Assembly: GCA_029856125.1 (NCBI GenBank)
Contig: JAHQWJ010000012.1
Span: forward strand, 1-62,157
DNA: 62,157 nt
Direction of reading: 5' to 3'
Origin: Promethearchaeia archaeon
GTDB taxonomy: Archaea; Asgardarchaeota; Lokiarchaeia; Sigyniarchaeales; SOKP01
The notes under the pieces were generated by a model. It was not told where the DNA came from, did not search any database, and was given only the letters and a program-made list of their open reading frames with translations. Positions 45,530 to 52,922 of this stretch are shown piece after piece. Each line of letters opens with the position of its first letter. The stretch's first letter is position 1. A program made the translations under genes and the position numbers.

Positions 45530-46123
45530 TCACATCATCATTCCTACGAATTTATCTACTACTTTTTGAATTCTCTTCTCAACATCAACCATAACGATTC
45601 CTTCTGGGATTGATTTCCTTGAATCCGTGACAGGTGGTTGACCGTAAAAGACTAAATTCTTTACCTTATCGTTGAGAGTGATGCTTAAAACCAGCGGTAA
45701 GACGAGTAGATCCTCTTCTCCTACGATAACCTTCAGTAAAGTTCTCTTTTTGGATTTAACTATGTTATCTAAAAGCGTAAAGCTTTCTTTTTTTATCCCT
45801 CCCTCAGGGTTTTCAAATTCAATAATTTCTTCAAAAAAATCATCAATCTCTATTTTAATATGATTTCTTTGGGTTTTTTCGTCTACAATGCAGAGCGATA
45901 TTAAGGGTTTTAAAAATTTACTTGCGAGGAAATCTTTTGTTACTATATCACCTACTAAATAAACTGATACTTCAAAACCTTTCTTTAGATATTCTTGTAT
46001 GACCCTTTCTACTTCATTAATCGTTTCTTCTCGGGTTCCTGAGTATAATTTGCCTAACGGTTGAGAGAACTTGTGTCTTTCATTCGGTGGAATCTTTAAA
46101 TTGTCATTCAATTTTTTATTCAC
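45530..46123 (-). CDS. GTP-dependent dephospho-CoA kinase (DUF359 family)
   Basis: This 197-residue DUF359 protein belongs to the archaeal family shown to phosphorylate dephospho-CoA with GTP, the last step of CoA synthesis. It carries LGKLYSG near the start, the VYLVGDIVT region, GEEDLLVLP and the closing YGQP...EGIVMVDV motif. About eight extra residues (PVTDSRKS) interrupt the usually short YGQPNEG-type loop. The gene is convergent with spt4 and shares this block with the RNA polymerase and ribosomal genes, as in many archaea. Confidence 0.9.
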   Translation of the reverse strand: MNKKLNDNLKIPPNERHKFSQPLGKLYSGTREETINEVERVIQEYLKKGFEVSVYLVGDIVTKDFLASKFLKPLISLCIVDEKTQRNHIKIEIDDFFEEIIEFENPEGGIKKESFTLLDNIVKSKKRTLLKVIVGEEDLLVLPLVLSITLNDKVKNLVFYGQPPVTDSRKSIPEGIVMVDVEKRIQKVVDKFVGMMM

Positions 46124-46148
46124 TTTGTTTTTACATAGAGTTTTATTG

Positions 46149-46235
46149 TTATATAATAAATAACAAAATTATTAAAATTATTTCGATGAGCATTAAAATT
46201 CTTGCTTTCTTAGCAGACCTTTTAATTTCAGCCAT
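46149..46235 (-). CDS. Putative 28-residue tail-anchored microprotein
   Basis: A 28-codon frame (MAEIKRSAKKARILML, then a hydrophobic tail ending LLFII) lies 25 bases upstream of the dephospho-CoA kinase gene on the same strand. A good ribosome-binding site, TTAGGAAACA, directly precedes the ATG. Basic residues followed by one membrane helix give a typical tail-anchored plan, shorter than Sec61-beta, which it does not match. It could be a membrane microprotein or a leader peptide. Confidence 0.4.
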   Translation of the reverse strand: MAEIKRSAKKARILMLIEIILIILLFII

Positions 46236-46352
46236 TGTTTCCTAATAAAAAAGCAAAATTTTATTTTTCAATATTCTTTTAATCTTTTATAACTCAGAAT
46301 TATCTTTAAATTAACTGATTAACTGAGAATAACTGTTGTTAAAAGACTCAAA

Positions 46353-46709
46353 ATGTCGTTCAATATTGAAATTTTAGAGGAGAAGAAAAACCCGGTAATC
46401 GATCGTACTGAGGTTAAAATTAGAATCGAACACCTAGATGCCAGTACTCCTAATAGGTTAGAAGTGAAAAAGAAAATTGCAGCTATGAAAAACGCTGAAG
46501 AAAAGTACACTATCATTCGAAAAATTCAAACTCAATTTGGCAGCTCGGACGATATTGGTTTAATAAACATTTATCAAGATTCTAAAGAGCTTCAATTCTA
46601 TGAGCCTTTTCATATTCAAGTAAGGAATTTACCAAAAGATACTCGGGAAGAGATTTACAAGTTAAAGAAGAGGAAAGAACCATATAAGCACCTATTTGAA
46701 TACGATTAA
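46353..46709 (+). CDS. rps24e: Ribosomal protein S24e
   Basis: This 118-residue S24e of the small subunit shows the family pattern NPVIDRTEVKIRIEH, STPNRLEVKKKIA, TQFGSSDDIGLINIY and a C-terminal KKRKEPYKHL. Archaeal S24e is about 100-120 residues, so the length is normal. It is followed 25 bp later by S27ae, the usual archaeal gene order. No Shine-Dalgarno sequence is visible, in line with a leaderless or short-leader transcript. Confidence 0.95.
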   Translation: MSFNIEILEEKKNPVIDRTEVKIRIEHLDASTPNRLEVKKKIAAMKNAEEKYTIIRKIQTQFGSSDDIGLINIYQDSKELQFYEPFHIQVRNLPKDTREEIYKLKKRKEPYKHLFEYD

Positions 46710-46734
46710 AATTATAAAAAAAAAATGAATTACT

Positions 46735-46956
46735 ATGACAAACGCATCAAAATATTATAAAATTGAGGATGGTAAAATCGTAAGAACTCATCGTGTGTGC
46801 CCAAAGTGTGGCCCATCGTATTTTCTCGCTGATCATTATGATAGATCTTCATGTGGGAATTGTGGATACACTGTTTTTAAAAGGAAGGGAAAAAAAGGAG
46901 CAGCTACCGTCGCTCGAAGTGGAAGATCGCCCCGAAAGCGTACTAAGTCAACCTGA
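46735..46956 (+). CDS. rps27ae: Ribosomal protein S27ae
   Basis: This 73-residue zinc-ribbon protein (CPKC at 22-25, CGNC at 40-43) has the S27ae core [20 protein letters not shown]. In eukaryotes S27a is made as a ubiquitin fusion; here there is no ubiquitin domain. The basic C-terminus ([16 protein letters not shown]) is a longer extension than in many archaea. It lies between S24e and Kae1, the conserved archaeal arrangement. Confidence 0.95.
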   Translation: MTNASKYYKIEDGKIVRTHRVCPKCGPSYFLADHYDRSSCGNCGYTVFKRKGKKGAATVARSGRSPRKRTKST

Positions 46957-47043
46957 ATATAAGCAGCAACAAATTTTCTTTCTCTTTCATCGTTTCTTTT
47001 ATTGTACTTACTAACATAACTATATGCATTTTAGGCGAAATTT

Positions 47044-48057
47044 ATGAATTTGAAGAACAATCTAACGCTTGGAATCGAATCCACGGCACACACCTGGAGT
47101 GTTGGAATAGTAGATTTCAGTGGAAAGGTTCTCAGTTTAGTGAACGACATGTTTATTCCTGAAAAGGGGGGAATTCACCCTATCTTGGTAAAGGAGCAAC
47201 ATTTAAACAATTTTATGGGAATAATTAACAAAGCTTTAGACAACGCTTCAGTTTCAATTAAAGATATTGATCTTATAGCATTCAGTAAAAGTCCTGGTTT
47301 AGGACCAATCCTAAAAATAGGCGCTCATGTTGCGAGAATGCTTAGTCAACTTTTAGGAATACCGATAGTTGGTGTAAATCATTGTATCGCTCACATTGAA
47401 ATCGGACGATTTTTGTGCAAAATAGATGACCCCCTCACTTTATATGTTTCTGGAGGAAATACAATAGTTAGCGCTTATGAGTCTGATCGTTATCAAATAT
47501 TTGGAGAAACGTTAGATATCCCAATCGGTAATTTAATAGATTCGTTTGCTCGTGATGTTGGGATTCCCCATCCTGGGGGTCCAAAAGTTGAAATATTAGC
47601 TCGAGAGTCTAATAAATACTTACACTTGCCGTACGTTGTAAAAGGTATGGACCTATCCTTTTCTGGGCTCTATTCTGCGGCCAAAAGATTAATTGAATCT
47701 AAGAACTATGAAAATAAATATACCCTAAATGATCTCGCAAATTCGCTTCAAGAAACAGCGTTTGCCATGCTTACAGAAGTGACCGAAAGAGCCTTAGCTC
47801 ACACGGGAAAAAATGAAGTCTTGTTAACAGGCGGAGTGGCTGCTAATAAACGATTACAAGAAATGGTTAGATTCATTAGTAGAGAGCATGATGCAAGATT
47901 TGAGGTTGTTCCTCTAAAATACGCAGGAGATAATGGGGCCATGATTGCGTGGACGGGAATTTTGAGGTATAAGTCTATTGGAGGTAATAACATCTCAGAA
48001 ACCCAGATAAATCCGAAAGAACGAATGGATCAAATAACAATCCCATGGAGATCATAG
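47044..48057 (+). CDS. kae1: Kae1, tRNA threonylcarbamoyladenosine transferase subunit of KEOPS
   Basis: This 337-residue Kae1/TsaD-like protein transfers threonylcarbamoyl to A37 of ANN-decoding tRNAs within the KEOPS complex. The ASKHA core shows LGIESTAHTWSVGIV, GVNHCIAHIEIGRF (the metal histidines), LYVSGGNT, GLYSAAKRL and LTGGVAANKRL. Length matches archaeal Kae1. Bud32, its kinase partner, follows 13 bp later as a separate gene. In some archaea the two are fused, but not here. Confidence 0.96.
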   Translation: MNLKNNLTLGIESTAHTWSVGIVDFSGKVLSLVNDMFIPEKGGIHPILVKEQHLNNFMGIINKALDNASVSIKDIDLIAFSKSPGLGPILKIGAHVARMLSQLLGIPIVGVNHCIAHIEIGRFLCKIDDPLTLYVSGGNTIVSAYESDRYQIFGETLDIPIGNLIDSFARDVGIPHPGGPKVEILARESNKYLHLPYVVKGMDLSFSGLYSAAKRLIESKNYENKYTLNDLANSLQETAFAMLTEVTERALAHTGKNEVLLTGGVAANKRLQEMVRFISREHDARFEVVPLKYAGDNGAMIAWTGILRYKSIGGNNISETQINPKERMDQITIPWRS

Positions 48058-48070
48058 GTGTTGCACTAAA

Positions 48071-48745
48071 TTGTCGAACGAGATTATTGTTGAAAAACTC
48101 ATTCACAAGGGAGCAGAAGCTAGTCTCTATTATGGTTCTTGGTTTGGAAAGGAAGTTATTTTTAAAAAGCGAATTCCTAAGGGATATCGCATAGAACAAA
48201 TAGACAAGATTATCCGCTATAATCGAACTCTCAACGAAGCTAAATCACTAATTAGAGTTAAAAATTATGGGGTGTTAGTCCCTCCTGTGTACGAAATTGA
48301 TATTGAAAACTCGACTATCGTAATGAAATACATAAAAGGTGAAAAATTAAAGGATATTCTAGATTCCTTAACTACCTTAAAGAAAGTGCAATATTTAAAA
48401 GAAATAGGAAAAACTATAGCGTATTTGCATAAAAATGGTCACATTCATGGTGATATCACTACAAGTAACATAATTCTAACCCCATCTCAAGATTTATTTA
48501 TTGTTGATTTTGGTTTACACAACTATTCTGATTCAATTGAAGATAAAAGCACTGACCTACATTTATTTAAGAGAGTTTTGATATCTTCTCATGGAAGCGA
48601 TTTTTCCATCTGTTTTGACGCTTTTCTTGAAGGTTATCGTGAAGGATATGGGATCGATAAAATAAATGAATGTAAAAGAATTCTAAAGAATATTTCAATA
48701 ATTGAAACGAGAGGCCGGTACGTAAAAAAAGAAGATAGATTATAA
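48071..48745 (+). CDS. bud32: Bud32 (PRPK) kinase subunit of KEOPS
   Basis: This 224-residue atypical protein kinase has an ADP/ATP-binding N-lobe (LIHKGAEASLYYGSWFGKEV), the catalytic loop HIHGDITTSNII and the metal-binding IVDFGL. KEOPS needs it for tRNA t6A formation, together with Kae1. The start is TTG at 48071, with AGGTG about ten bases upstream. The protein is complete and typical in length. Confidence 0.94.
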   Translation: MSNEIIVEKLIHKGAEASLYYGSWFGKEVIFKKRIPKGYRIEQIDKIIRYNRTLNEAKSLIRVKNYGVLVPPVYEIDIENSTIVMKYIKGEKLKDILDSLTTLKKVQYLKEIGKTIAYLHKNGHIHGDITTSNIILTPSQDLFIVDFGLHNYSDSIEDKSTDLHLFKRVLISSHGSDFSICFDAFLEGYREGYGIDKINECKRILKNISIIETRGRYVKKEDRL

Positions 48746-49000
48746 AAATAAAATTTTTTCAATCGACCTTAAATTGAAAACATTAATTGTTCATTTTAAA
48801 GATAAAGGCATTAAAATTATTTACATCTGATATAGAGCCCTTTAAAAGCCTCTAAATTCAGAGAGATAATTTTATATACAAGTTTAACTTATATTTTATT
48901 ATCAAAAAGTTGGATTTAGTTAAGGGTTAATAATATAAGATAACTTTTTTTACTCGTTATTACGCTTTTCTGAACTTCTTTTTGAAAATTAATAACTTTA

Positions 49001-49213
49001 GTGAATTCAATTTTGCCGAAACCTGAAAAAGAGAAAAAACCTACGATGCAAAATATTACTATCAATATTCCTGACATATATGATACAAATATTCAAAAAT
49101 TAATTAAATTGAAAATCGTTCCCTCAAGATCAGAATGTATTAGAATTGCATTACGTGAATTTTTTCACAACGAATATAAAACTATGCAATTATTAGGATT
49201 TTTTGAAGATTAA
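49001..49213 (+). CDS. Ribbon-helix-helix (CopG-like) DNA-binding protein
   Basis: This small protein's core (ITINIPDIYDTNIQKLIKLK, then SRSECIRIALREFF) matches a ribbon-helix-helix domain, where one strand binds the DNA major groove as a dimer. The frame opens at GTG 49001 (70 residues). The ATG at 49046 gives a 55-residue protein that starts directly at the strand and is equally plausible. RHH proteins usually repress their own or neighbouring genes, but no target is obvious. It is convergent with S28e. Confidence 0.75.
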   Translation: MNSILPKPEKEKKPTMQNITINIPDIYDTNIQKLIKLKIVPSRSECIRIALREFFHNEYKTMQLLGFFED

Positions 49214-49235
49214 AAAAGAAATAGTGTTAAAAAAA

Positions 49236-49478
49236 TTATCTTCTTTTACGAATTTTACGCGCTTCTCGTTCTACTTCCCGTAAAATAACGATATCACTAA
49301 CTTGTATTGGACCCTTAACGTTTCTCGTAAGAATTCGATTTCGATCTGGACCTTCAAGAATCCTTACCTTTATTTGGCTGATCTCACCAGTTAATCCGGT
49401 TCTACCAACAATTTGAAGAACTTCAGCAGGAATTGAATAATCTTGTGTTACTCTACCTTTTCCTTTTGATTTATCTAT
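49236..49478 (-). CDS. rps28e: Ribosomal protein S28e with an apparent non-canonical (AUA) start
   Basis: The reverse-strand frame ending at TAA 49236-49238 encodes S28e: [20 protein letters not shown], then ILTRNVKGP, then [17 protein letters not shown] at the C-terminus, all conserved. The in-frame stop upstream is the TGA at 49494-49496, and no ATG, GTG or TTG occurs between it and the conserved core. Other S28e proteins begin about 16 residues before the PAEV motif. At that position the codon is ATA (49476-49478), giving [16 protein letters not shown] therefore draw the gene from ATA, with a GGTGA ribosome-binding-like sequence about 15 bases before it. A start-codon change, an assembly error or a frameshift would be alternatives. 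It lies 23 bp downstream of L7Ae on the same strand, as usual in archaea. Confidence 0.82.
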   Translation of the reverse strand: MDKSKGKGRVTQDYSIPAEVLQIVGRTGLTGEISQIKVRILEGPDRNRILTRNVKGPIQVSDIVILREVEREARKIRKRR

Positions 49479-49501
49479 TTTCGCTAAGATGTTTCACCAG
49501 A

Positions 49502-49873
49502 TTATTTTTTTAATGCTTCTAACTTCTTTAAAATATCCTCTAAAGCTTTATCGTTTCCAGTTCCTACATTCTCAATTGCAATGGCAGAAGAAGCAATATT
49601 AATACGGGCTGCATTTCCTAATTCTTTTTTCGTGGATACATAACCGTATGGAATTGACTTTTCTTCGCACAACAATGGAACGTGAAATAAAATTTCTGGT
49701 GGGCTAACATCCTCTGCCATGATAACGAGTTTCGCAAGACTCCTCTCTATTGATTTCGTTACTTCATTCATTCCTTTCCTTATTTTCGCATCTCTCGTTC
49801 CGGAAATCGTGGATAAAGCGTCTTTAATGCCATTTTTTAACGCATCAGGTACTTTATATTTTATATAGCTCAT
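49502..49873 (-). CDS. rpl7ae: Ribosomal protein L7Ae
   Basis: This 123-residue L7Ae/L30e-family protein has the RNA-binding core: VIMAEDVSPPEILFHVPLLC, then PYGYVSTKKELGNAA, then SAIAIENVG. In archaea it binds kink-turns in rRNA, box C/D and H/ACA guide RNAs and RNase P. A strong GGAAGGAG precedes the ATG. It is upstream of S28e on the same strand. Length is typical. Confidence 0.95.
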   Translation of the reverse strand: MSYIKYKVPDALKNGIKDALSTISGTRDAKIRKGMNEVTKSIERSLAKLVIMAEDVSPPEILFHVPLLCEEKSIPYGYVSTKKELGNAARINIASSAIAIENVGTGNDKALEDILKKLEALKK

Positions 49874-50017
49874 TTTTTTCTCCTTCCAATATATATTCTT
49901 AATATATTATCATAAATCATCGATTTTGATGTTGTATGTAATAATGGATATAAAATAAAATTTTTGGTTTGGAATAACAGTAAAATTTTTTTAGAATCCT
50001 TCTTTTAATTACCTATA

Positions 50018-50218
50018 ATGATTATCCCAATTCGCTGCTTCTCATGCGGCAAAGAAATAGCTTCCCGTTACAAACCCTATTTAGAACTATTAGAAAAAGG
50101 CGAATCTGCAAAGGAAGCTTTTAAAAAGTTGGGTCTCGAAAGATTCTGTTGCCAACGCATGATTGTTGGACATGTAGATTTAATCGATGATCTTTTGAAG
50201 TTCCCAAGATTGCAGTAA
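50018..50218 (+). CDS. rpoN: DNA-directed RNA polymerase subunit Rpo10 (RpoN, Rpb10 homologue)
   Basis: This 66-residue protein has the signature MIIPIRCFSCGKEI (C7, C10) and the later FCCQRM (C44, C45), the zinc site of Rpb10, with a late helix DLIDDLLKF. It is essential for polymerase assembly. The gene is divergent from L7Ae. Its stop codon lies at the left edge of a 74-bp repeat that is copied 5.3 kb downstream. Confidence 0.95.
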   Translation: MIIPIRCFSCGKEIASRYKPYLELLEKGESAKEAFKKLGLERFCCQRMIVGHVDLIDDLLKFPRLQ

Positions 50219-50287
50219 TCTTAAAAAAAAGAATAGATTATAGATTTATTAGCTTTAAAAGATATATTTTACTCTTTCTTAGCCAAC
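50214..50287. repeat. Direct repeat copy 1 (74 bp)
   Basis: Copy 1 starts at the last codon of rpoN, covers the spacer and ends in the last codons of the convergent winged-helix/TPR gene, whose C-terminal LAKKE and stop it encodes on the reverse strand. Copy 2 is at 55547-55619. The copies differ by two substitutions and one A in an A-run (8 versus 7), about 96% identity. Since copy 1 is continuous with genes on both sides, it is probably the original. Confidence 0.9.
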
Positions 50288-52185
50288 GAATAACCTCGTT
50301 CTTCTGTCTCTGCAAGAAAAAGGTCTACAATTGCTAACCATTTATTTTTTGATTCCAAATCGCTTAAAATTTTACTTGTTAATTCTTTTCCTTTCTTAAG
50401 ATATTGAAACGCTAATTCAATATTTTCCAGTGCTATATAACAAATTCCGATTTTGATATAAGTCTGATAGATAAACCAATCATTAGAATCAATTTCTATG
50501 GCTTTTTGGAATTCTTGTATGGCTTTTTCATATTCTTTAAAGTGTATTAAGATTTCTCCGTATGTATCGCGATAAATTCCTTTTTCTGGTTCTTTTTTTA
50601 CGAGTTCGCGAAGAATTTCCAATGCTTCTTGTTTTTTATCTAAATAAGACAACCAATACGCTTTATAATTACGAAGAGAATTGTCTTTTGGATATTTCTC
50701 GATTAATTCTTCAATAATTTCCAATCCATCTTCTACATTTTTATCTTTTTTGAGAGTAAACGCCTTTTTTATCATGATATCGATTTCCTTCTCAGGAAAT
50801 AGCTTTAACATGTTTTCTAATTCCGTTAACACATCGTTATATTGGTTAAAATAGAGTAAGATTCGTATTTTTGAATTAAATAAATCGTAATTCTTTGGAG
50901 TTAAGGAAATTTCATTTTCAATTTCTTTAATTTTTTCCATGTATTGAGATTCTAATGCTTCGGAATTATGCGATTGCATAAAATCCGTCATATTTTGCCA
51001 AATAATTCCTTCTAGTTTATCATGTATCTCTACTAATTCTTTTTTTATCTCAATTTTATAGGCTAAATATTTCATATATCCTGGTAAAAATTCTCTCAAT
51101 GATTCTCTGAAATCCTTATGAAATAAAATTTCACAAATTTCTTCAAGGATATCATCTATCATAGAATTCAGGCTTCCTAACTCTGTAAATTTTTCTAAAT
51201 ATTTGTTTGTTGCTATATGTTCTTCAGTAATAGCTCGAAGGATCTTCTCTAATTTTTCGTCAAAATGGAAATAATAATATTTATTAGGAGAAATATCTAA
51301 TTTAAAAAATTGTAAGTCATATAAATCGCTTTCTACAATCTCATTCACCCAAAAATCGAGCATTCTCTTTTCTATTTTGTAAAATCTCGAAAATTCCTCA
51401 AGTGATAGATAATCAGGATAAAAATCGGGATGATTGATTGAAATATAAAGCAAAATTATATAAAAATCCTCTTCATCTTTTAAAATTGTGCTAACTTTTA
51501 AATAATCTAACTTTAAAACCTTATTGAGAAACCTAAATTTAACACGATCGTCAGCAATTTTGAACTTATCAAAAAATTGGGATGCCTTTGTTGTAATTTC
51601 GTCGATTCGTTTTCTTTCCTCATCTAAAATTGTTTGTCTGTCCAAATCGTAATTTTGTAGTATCCTTGAATATTCTGATTTACCTGATTGAGTAATGAGA
51701 TATCTTTTATTTTCTTTGATGATATATCCCTTTTGAACTAATGAACTTAGAGCTTTTGATAAAGAGGATTGATTTATAGATAAAGGTTGTTCAAGAAAGT
51801 CAGACCTTTTGCAAAAGCCGTTATTGTACACCATCCATATAATCCAATGGGAATAATTTCTCCCCCTTTTTAATATTGCGTCAGGGGGGAAACTTATTGT
51901 TCGTTCTCTGCTTCTTTCTTTTGACAACTCTTGAAATTTCTTTATCCCTTCTGGAGTTATCTTGTATTGTCCTCTTGTTAACTTCTCGATATGTCCTTTA
52001 AGGATTAATTTTGTTAAATGACGAGATATTGTCGAGATAGGGATTTCGATAGGTTTTTGTTCAAAATTCGACCATTCACAACTTTCATTATTGGCTAGCA
52101 TCCAAAGAATTATATGATCATAATTCTTTCTATTAAGTTTTGAAGGATTAAGAATTTCTTCAGAGGGATAATTTACTTTTTCCAT
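50269..52185 (-). CDS. Two-winged-helix protein with C-terminal TPR repeats
   Basis: This 638-residue protein has two N-terminal winged-helix modules (about 20-85 and 100-175; ISTISRHLTKLILKGHIEKL and SSLSKALSSLVQKGYIIKEN) with similar layout. A helical middle region follows, then four to five TPR-like repeats (about 430-620; YNDVLTELENMLKLFPEKEI, KYPKDNSLRNYKAYWLSYL, DTYGEILIHFKEYEKAIQEF). The design suggests a DNA-binding regulator that takes protein signals through the TPRs. It is divergent from the four-helix membrane gene, with two dyads between. Its last codons fall inside the 74-bp direct repeat. Confidence 0.8.
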   Translation of the reverse strand: MEKVNYPSEEILNPSKLNRKNYDHIILWMLANNESCEWSNFEQKPIEIPISTISRHLTKLILKGHIEKLTRGQYKITPEGIKKFQELSKERSRERTISFPPDAILKRGRNYSHWIIWMVYNNGFCKRSDFLEQPLSINQSSLSKALSSLVQKGYIIKENKRYLITQSGKSEYSRILQNYDLDRQTILDEERKRIDEITTKASQFFDKFKIADDRVKFRFLNKVLKLDYLKVSTILKDEEDFYIILLYISINHPDFYPDYLSLEEFSRFYKIEKRMLDFWVNEIVESDLYDLQFFKLDISPNKYYYFHFDEKLEKILRAITEEHIATNKYLEKFTELGSLNSMIDDILEEICEILFHKDFRESLREFLPGYMKYLAYKIEIKKELVEIHDKLEGIIWQNMTDFMQSHNSEALESQYMEKIKEIENEISLTPKNYDLFNSKIRILLYFNQYNDVLTELENMLKLFPEKEIDIMIKKAFTLKKDKNVEDGLEIIEELIEKYPKDNSLRNYKAYWLSYLDKKQEALEILRELVKKEPEKGIYRDTYGEILIHFKEYEKAIQEFQKAIEIDSNDWFIYQTYIKIGICYIALENIELAFQYLKKGKELTSKILSDLESKNKWLAIVDLFLAETEERGYSLAKKE

Positions 52186-52256
52186 GATTAATGAAAGCTA
52201 AATAAAATGTTTATTAGGTATAAATTGGGAACATTTCTATTTATATCTTTTTTTCG

Positions 52257-52302
52257 GAACTTCCACTTTTTTTCAGAATTTCCGTGGAATTGTCGAAAGT
52301 TC
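52257..52302. promoter_or_regulatory. Imperfect dyad in the divergent promoter region
   Basis: GAACTT (52257-52262) pairs with AAGTTC (52297-52302), and TTCCAC (52261-52266) pairs with GTGGAA (52284-52289). The outer and inner arms are asymmetrically spaced, so they could be alternative hairpins or two operator half-sites. They lie 70-115 bases upstream of the winged-helix gene start and 80-125 bases from the four-helix gene start, suiting an operator controlling both. Confidence 0.35.
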
Positions 52303-52337
52303 AACTATAAATGGATGGATATTAACATTTTTCATTG

Positions 52338-52354
52338 ATCATCATTTTGATGAT
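52338..52354. promoter_or_regulatory. 6-bp inverted repeat near the four-helix gene start
   Basis: ATCATC and GATGAT are exact reverse complements with a 5-base ATTTT loop, 27-43 bases before the TTG start at 52381. The position coincides with the expected TATA/BRE region of the plus-strand gene, so it may be a repressor site. The dyad is short and could be chance. Confidence 0.3.
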
Positions 52355-52380
52355 AAAATTTAAACAAAAACTAAATTTAG

Positions 52381-52788
52381 TTGATAAGAAAAATGACCGA
52401 AATCAAAAAACTTACAAAAATCGTACTAATAGTGTATGCTATTATTTTTTTCATATTTGGGGTCAACCTTACATTTCTATACGATATGATCATGAATCCT
52501 GAAGGTTGGACAAACCCCTATTTCCCAAGAATGTTTGGGGGAATTAATTTCGTATCTGCCATTTTCGCGATATTAATGCTTCGCAAAAAGGAGTGGGAAG
52601 AAATTAAATTGACATTTGCGTATTTTATTGGTATACTTATATCGACATTACTCATCGAAATTTCAGTTTTATCTATATTAGGCTCTACTTTTGGAGCTTC
52701 GACGATTCAACTAGGTATGTCTACTATAATCTTAGAGGCTGTACTTTTAACTCTTGGAATTGTCTCTTATATCAAACAGAGAAGTTAA
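52381..52788 (+). CDS. Four-helix membrane protein, unknown function
   Basis: This 135-residue protein has four membrane helices (about 10-32, 48-64, 72-95 and 105-128) and short loops, including MNPEGWTNPYFPRMFGG after the first helix. The opening reading is TTG 52381; ATG at 52393 is the better start and removes four residues. It resembles small uncharacterised transmembrane families and has no motif to name one. A 23-base T-rich tract follows about 25 bases after the stop. Confidence 0.65.
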   Translation: MIRKMTEIKKLTKIVLIVYAIIFFIFGVNLTFLYDMIMNPEGWTNPYFPRMFGGINFVSAIFAILMLRKKEWEEIKLTFAYFIGILISTLLIEISVLSILGSTFGASTIQLGMSTIILEAVLLTLGIVSYIKQRS

Positions 52789-52812
52789 ACGCCATAATTT
52801 AAAAATTTCTAA

Positions 52813-52835
52813 TTTTTTTTTTTTCTTTTTTTTTT
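52813..52835 (+). terminator. Poly-T transcription terminator
   Basis: Twelve Ts, one C and ten Ts lie between the stop of the four-helix membrane gene (52788) and the next plus-strand gene. Archaeal RNA polymerase terminates at such U-tracts without a hairpin. Its placement favours separate transcription units and a downstream start for the next gene. Confidence 0.6.
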
Positions 52836-52922
52836 AATATGTATTCGGAGAATATTTACATTAGATTTAAAACAATAATTAGCTTAGATATTAATAAGAG
52901 TATAATCCAAACAAATGAGTAT

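Noticed and set aside
47044..48745. Kae1-Bud32 fusion
   Set aside because: A clear stop codon and 13-bp spacer separate the two frames, so they are independent genes.
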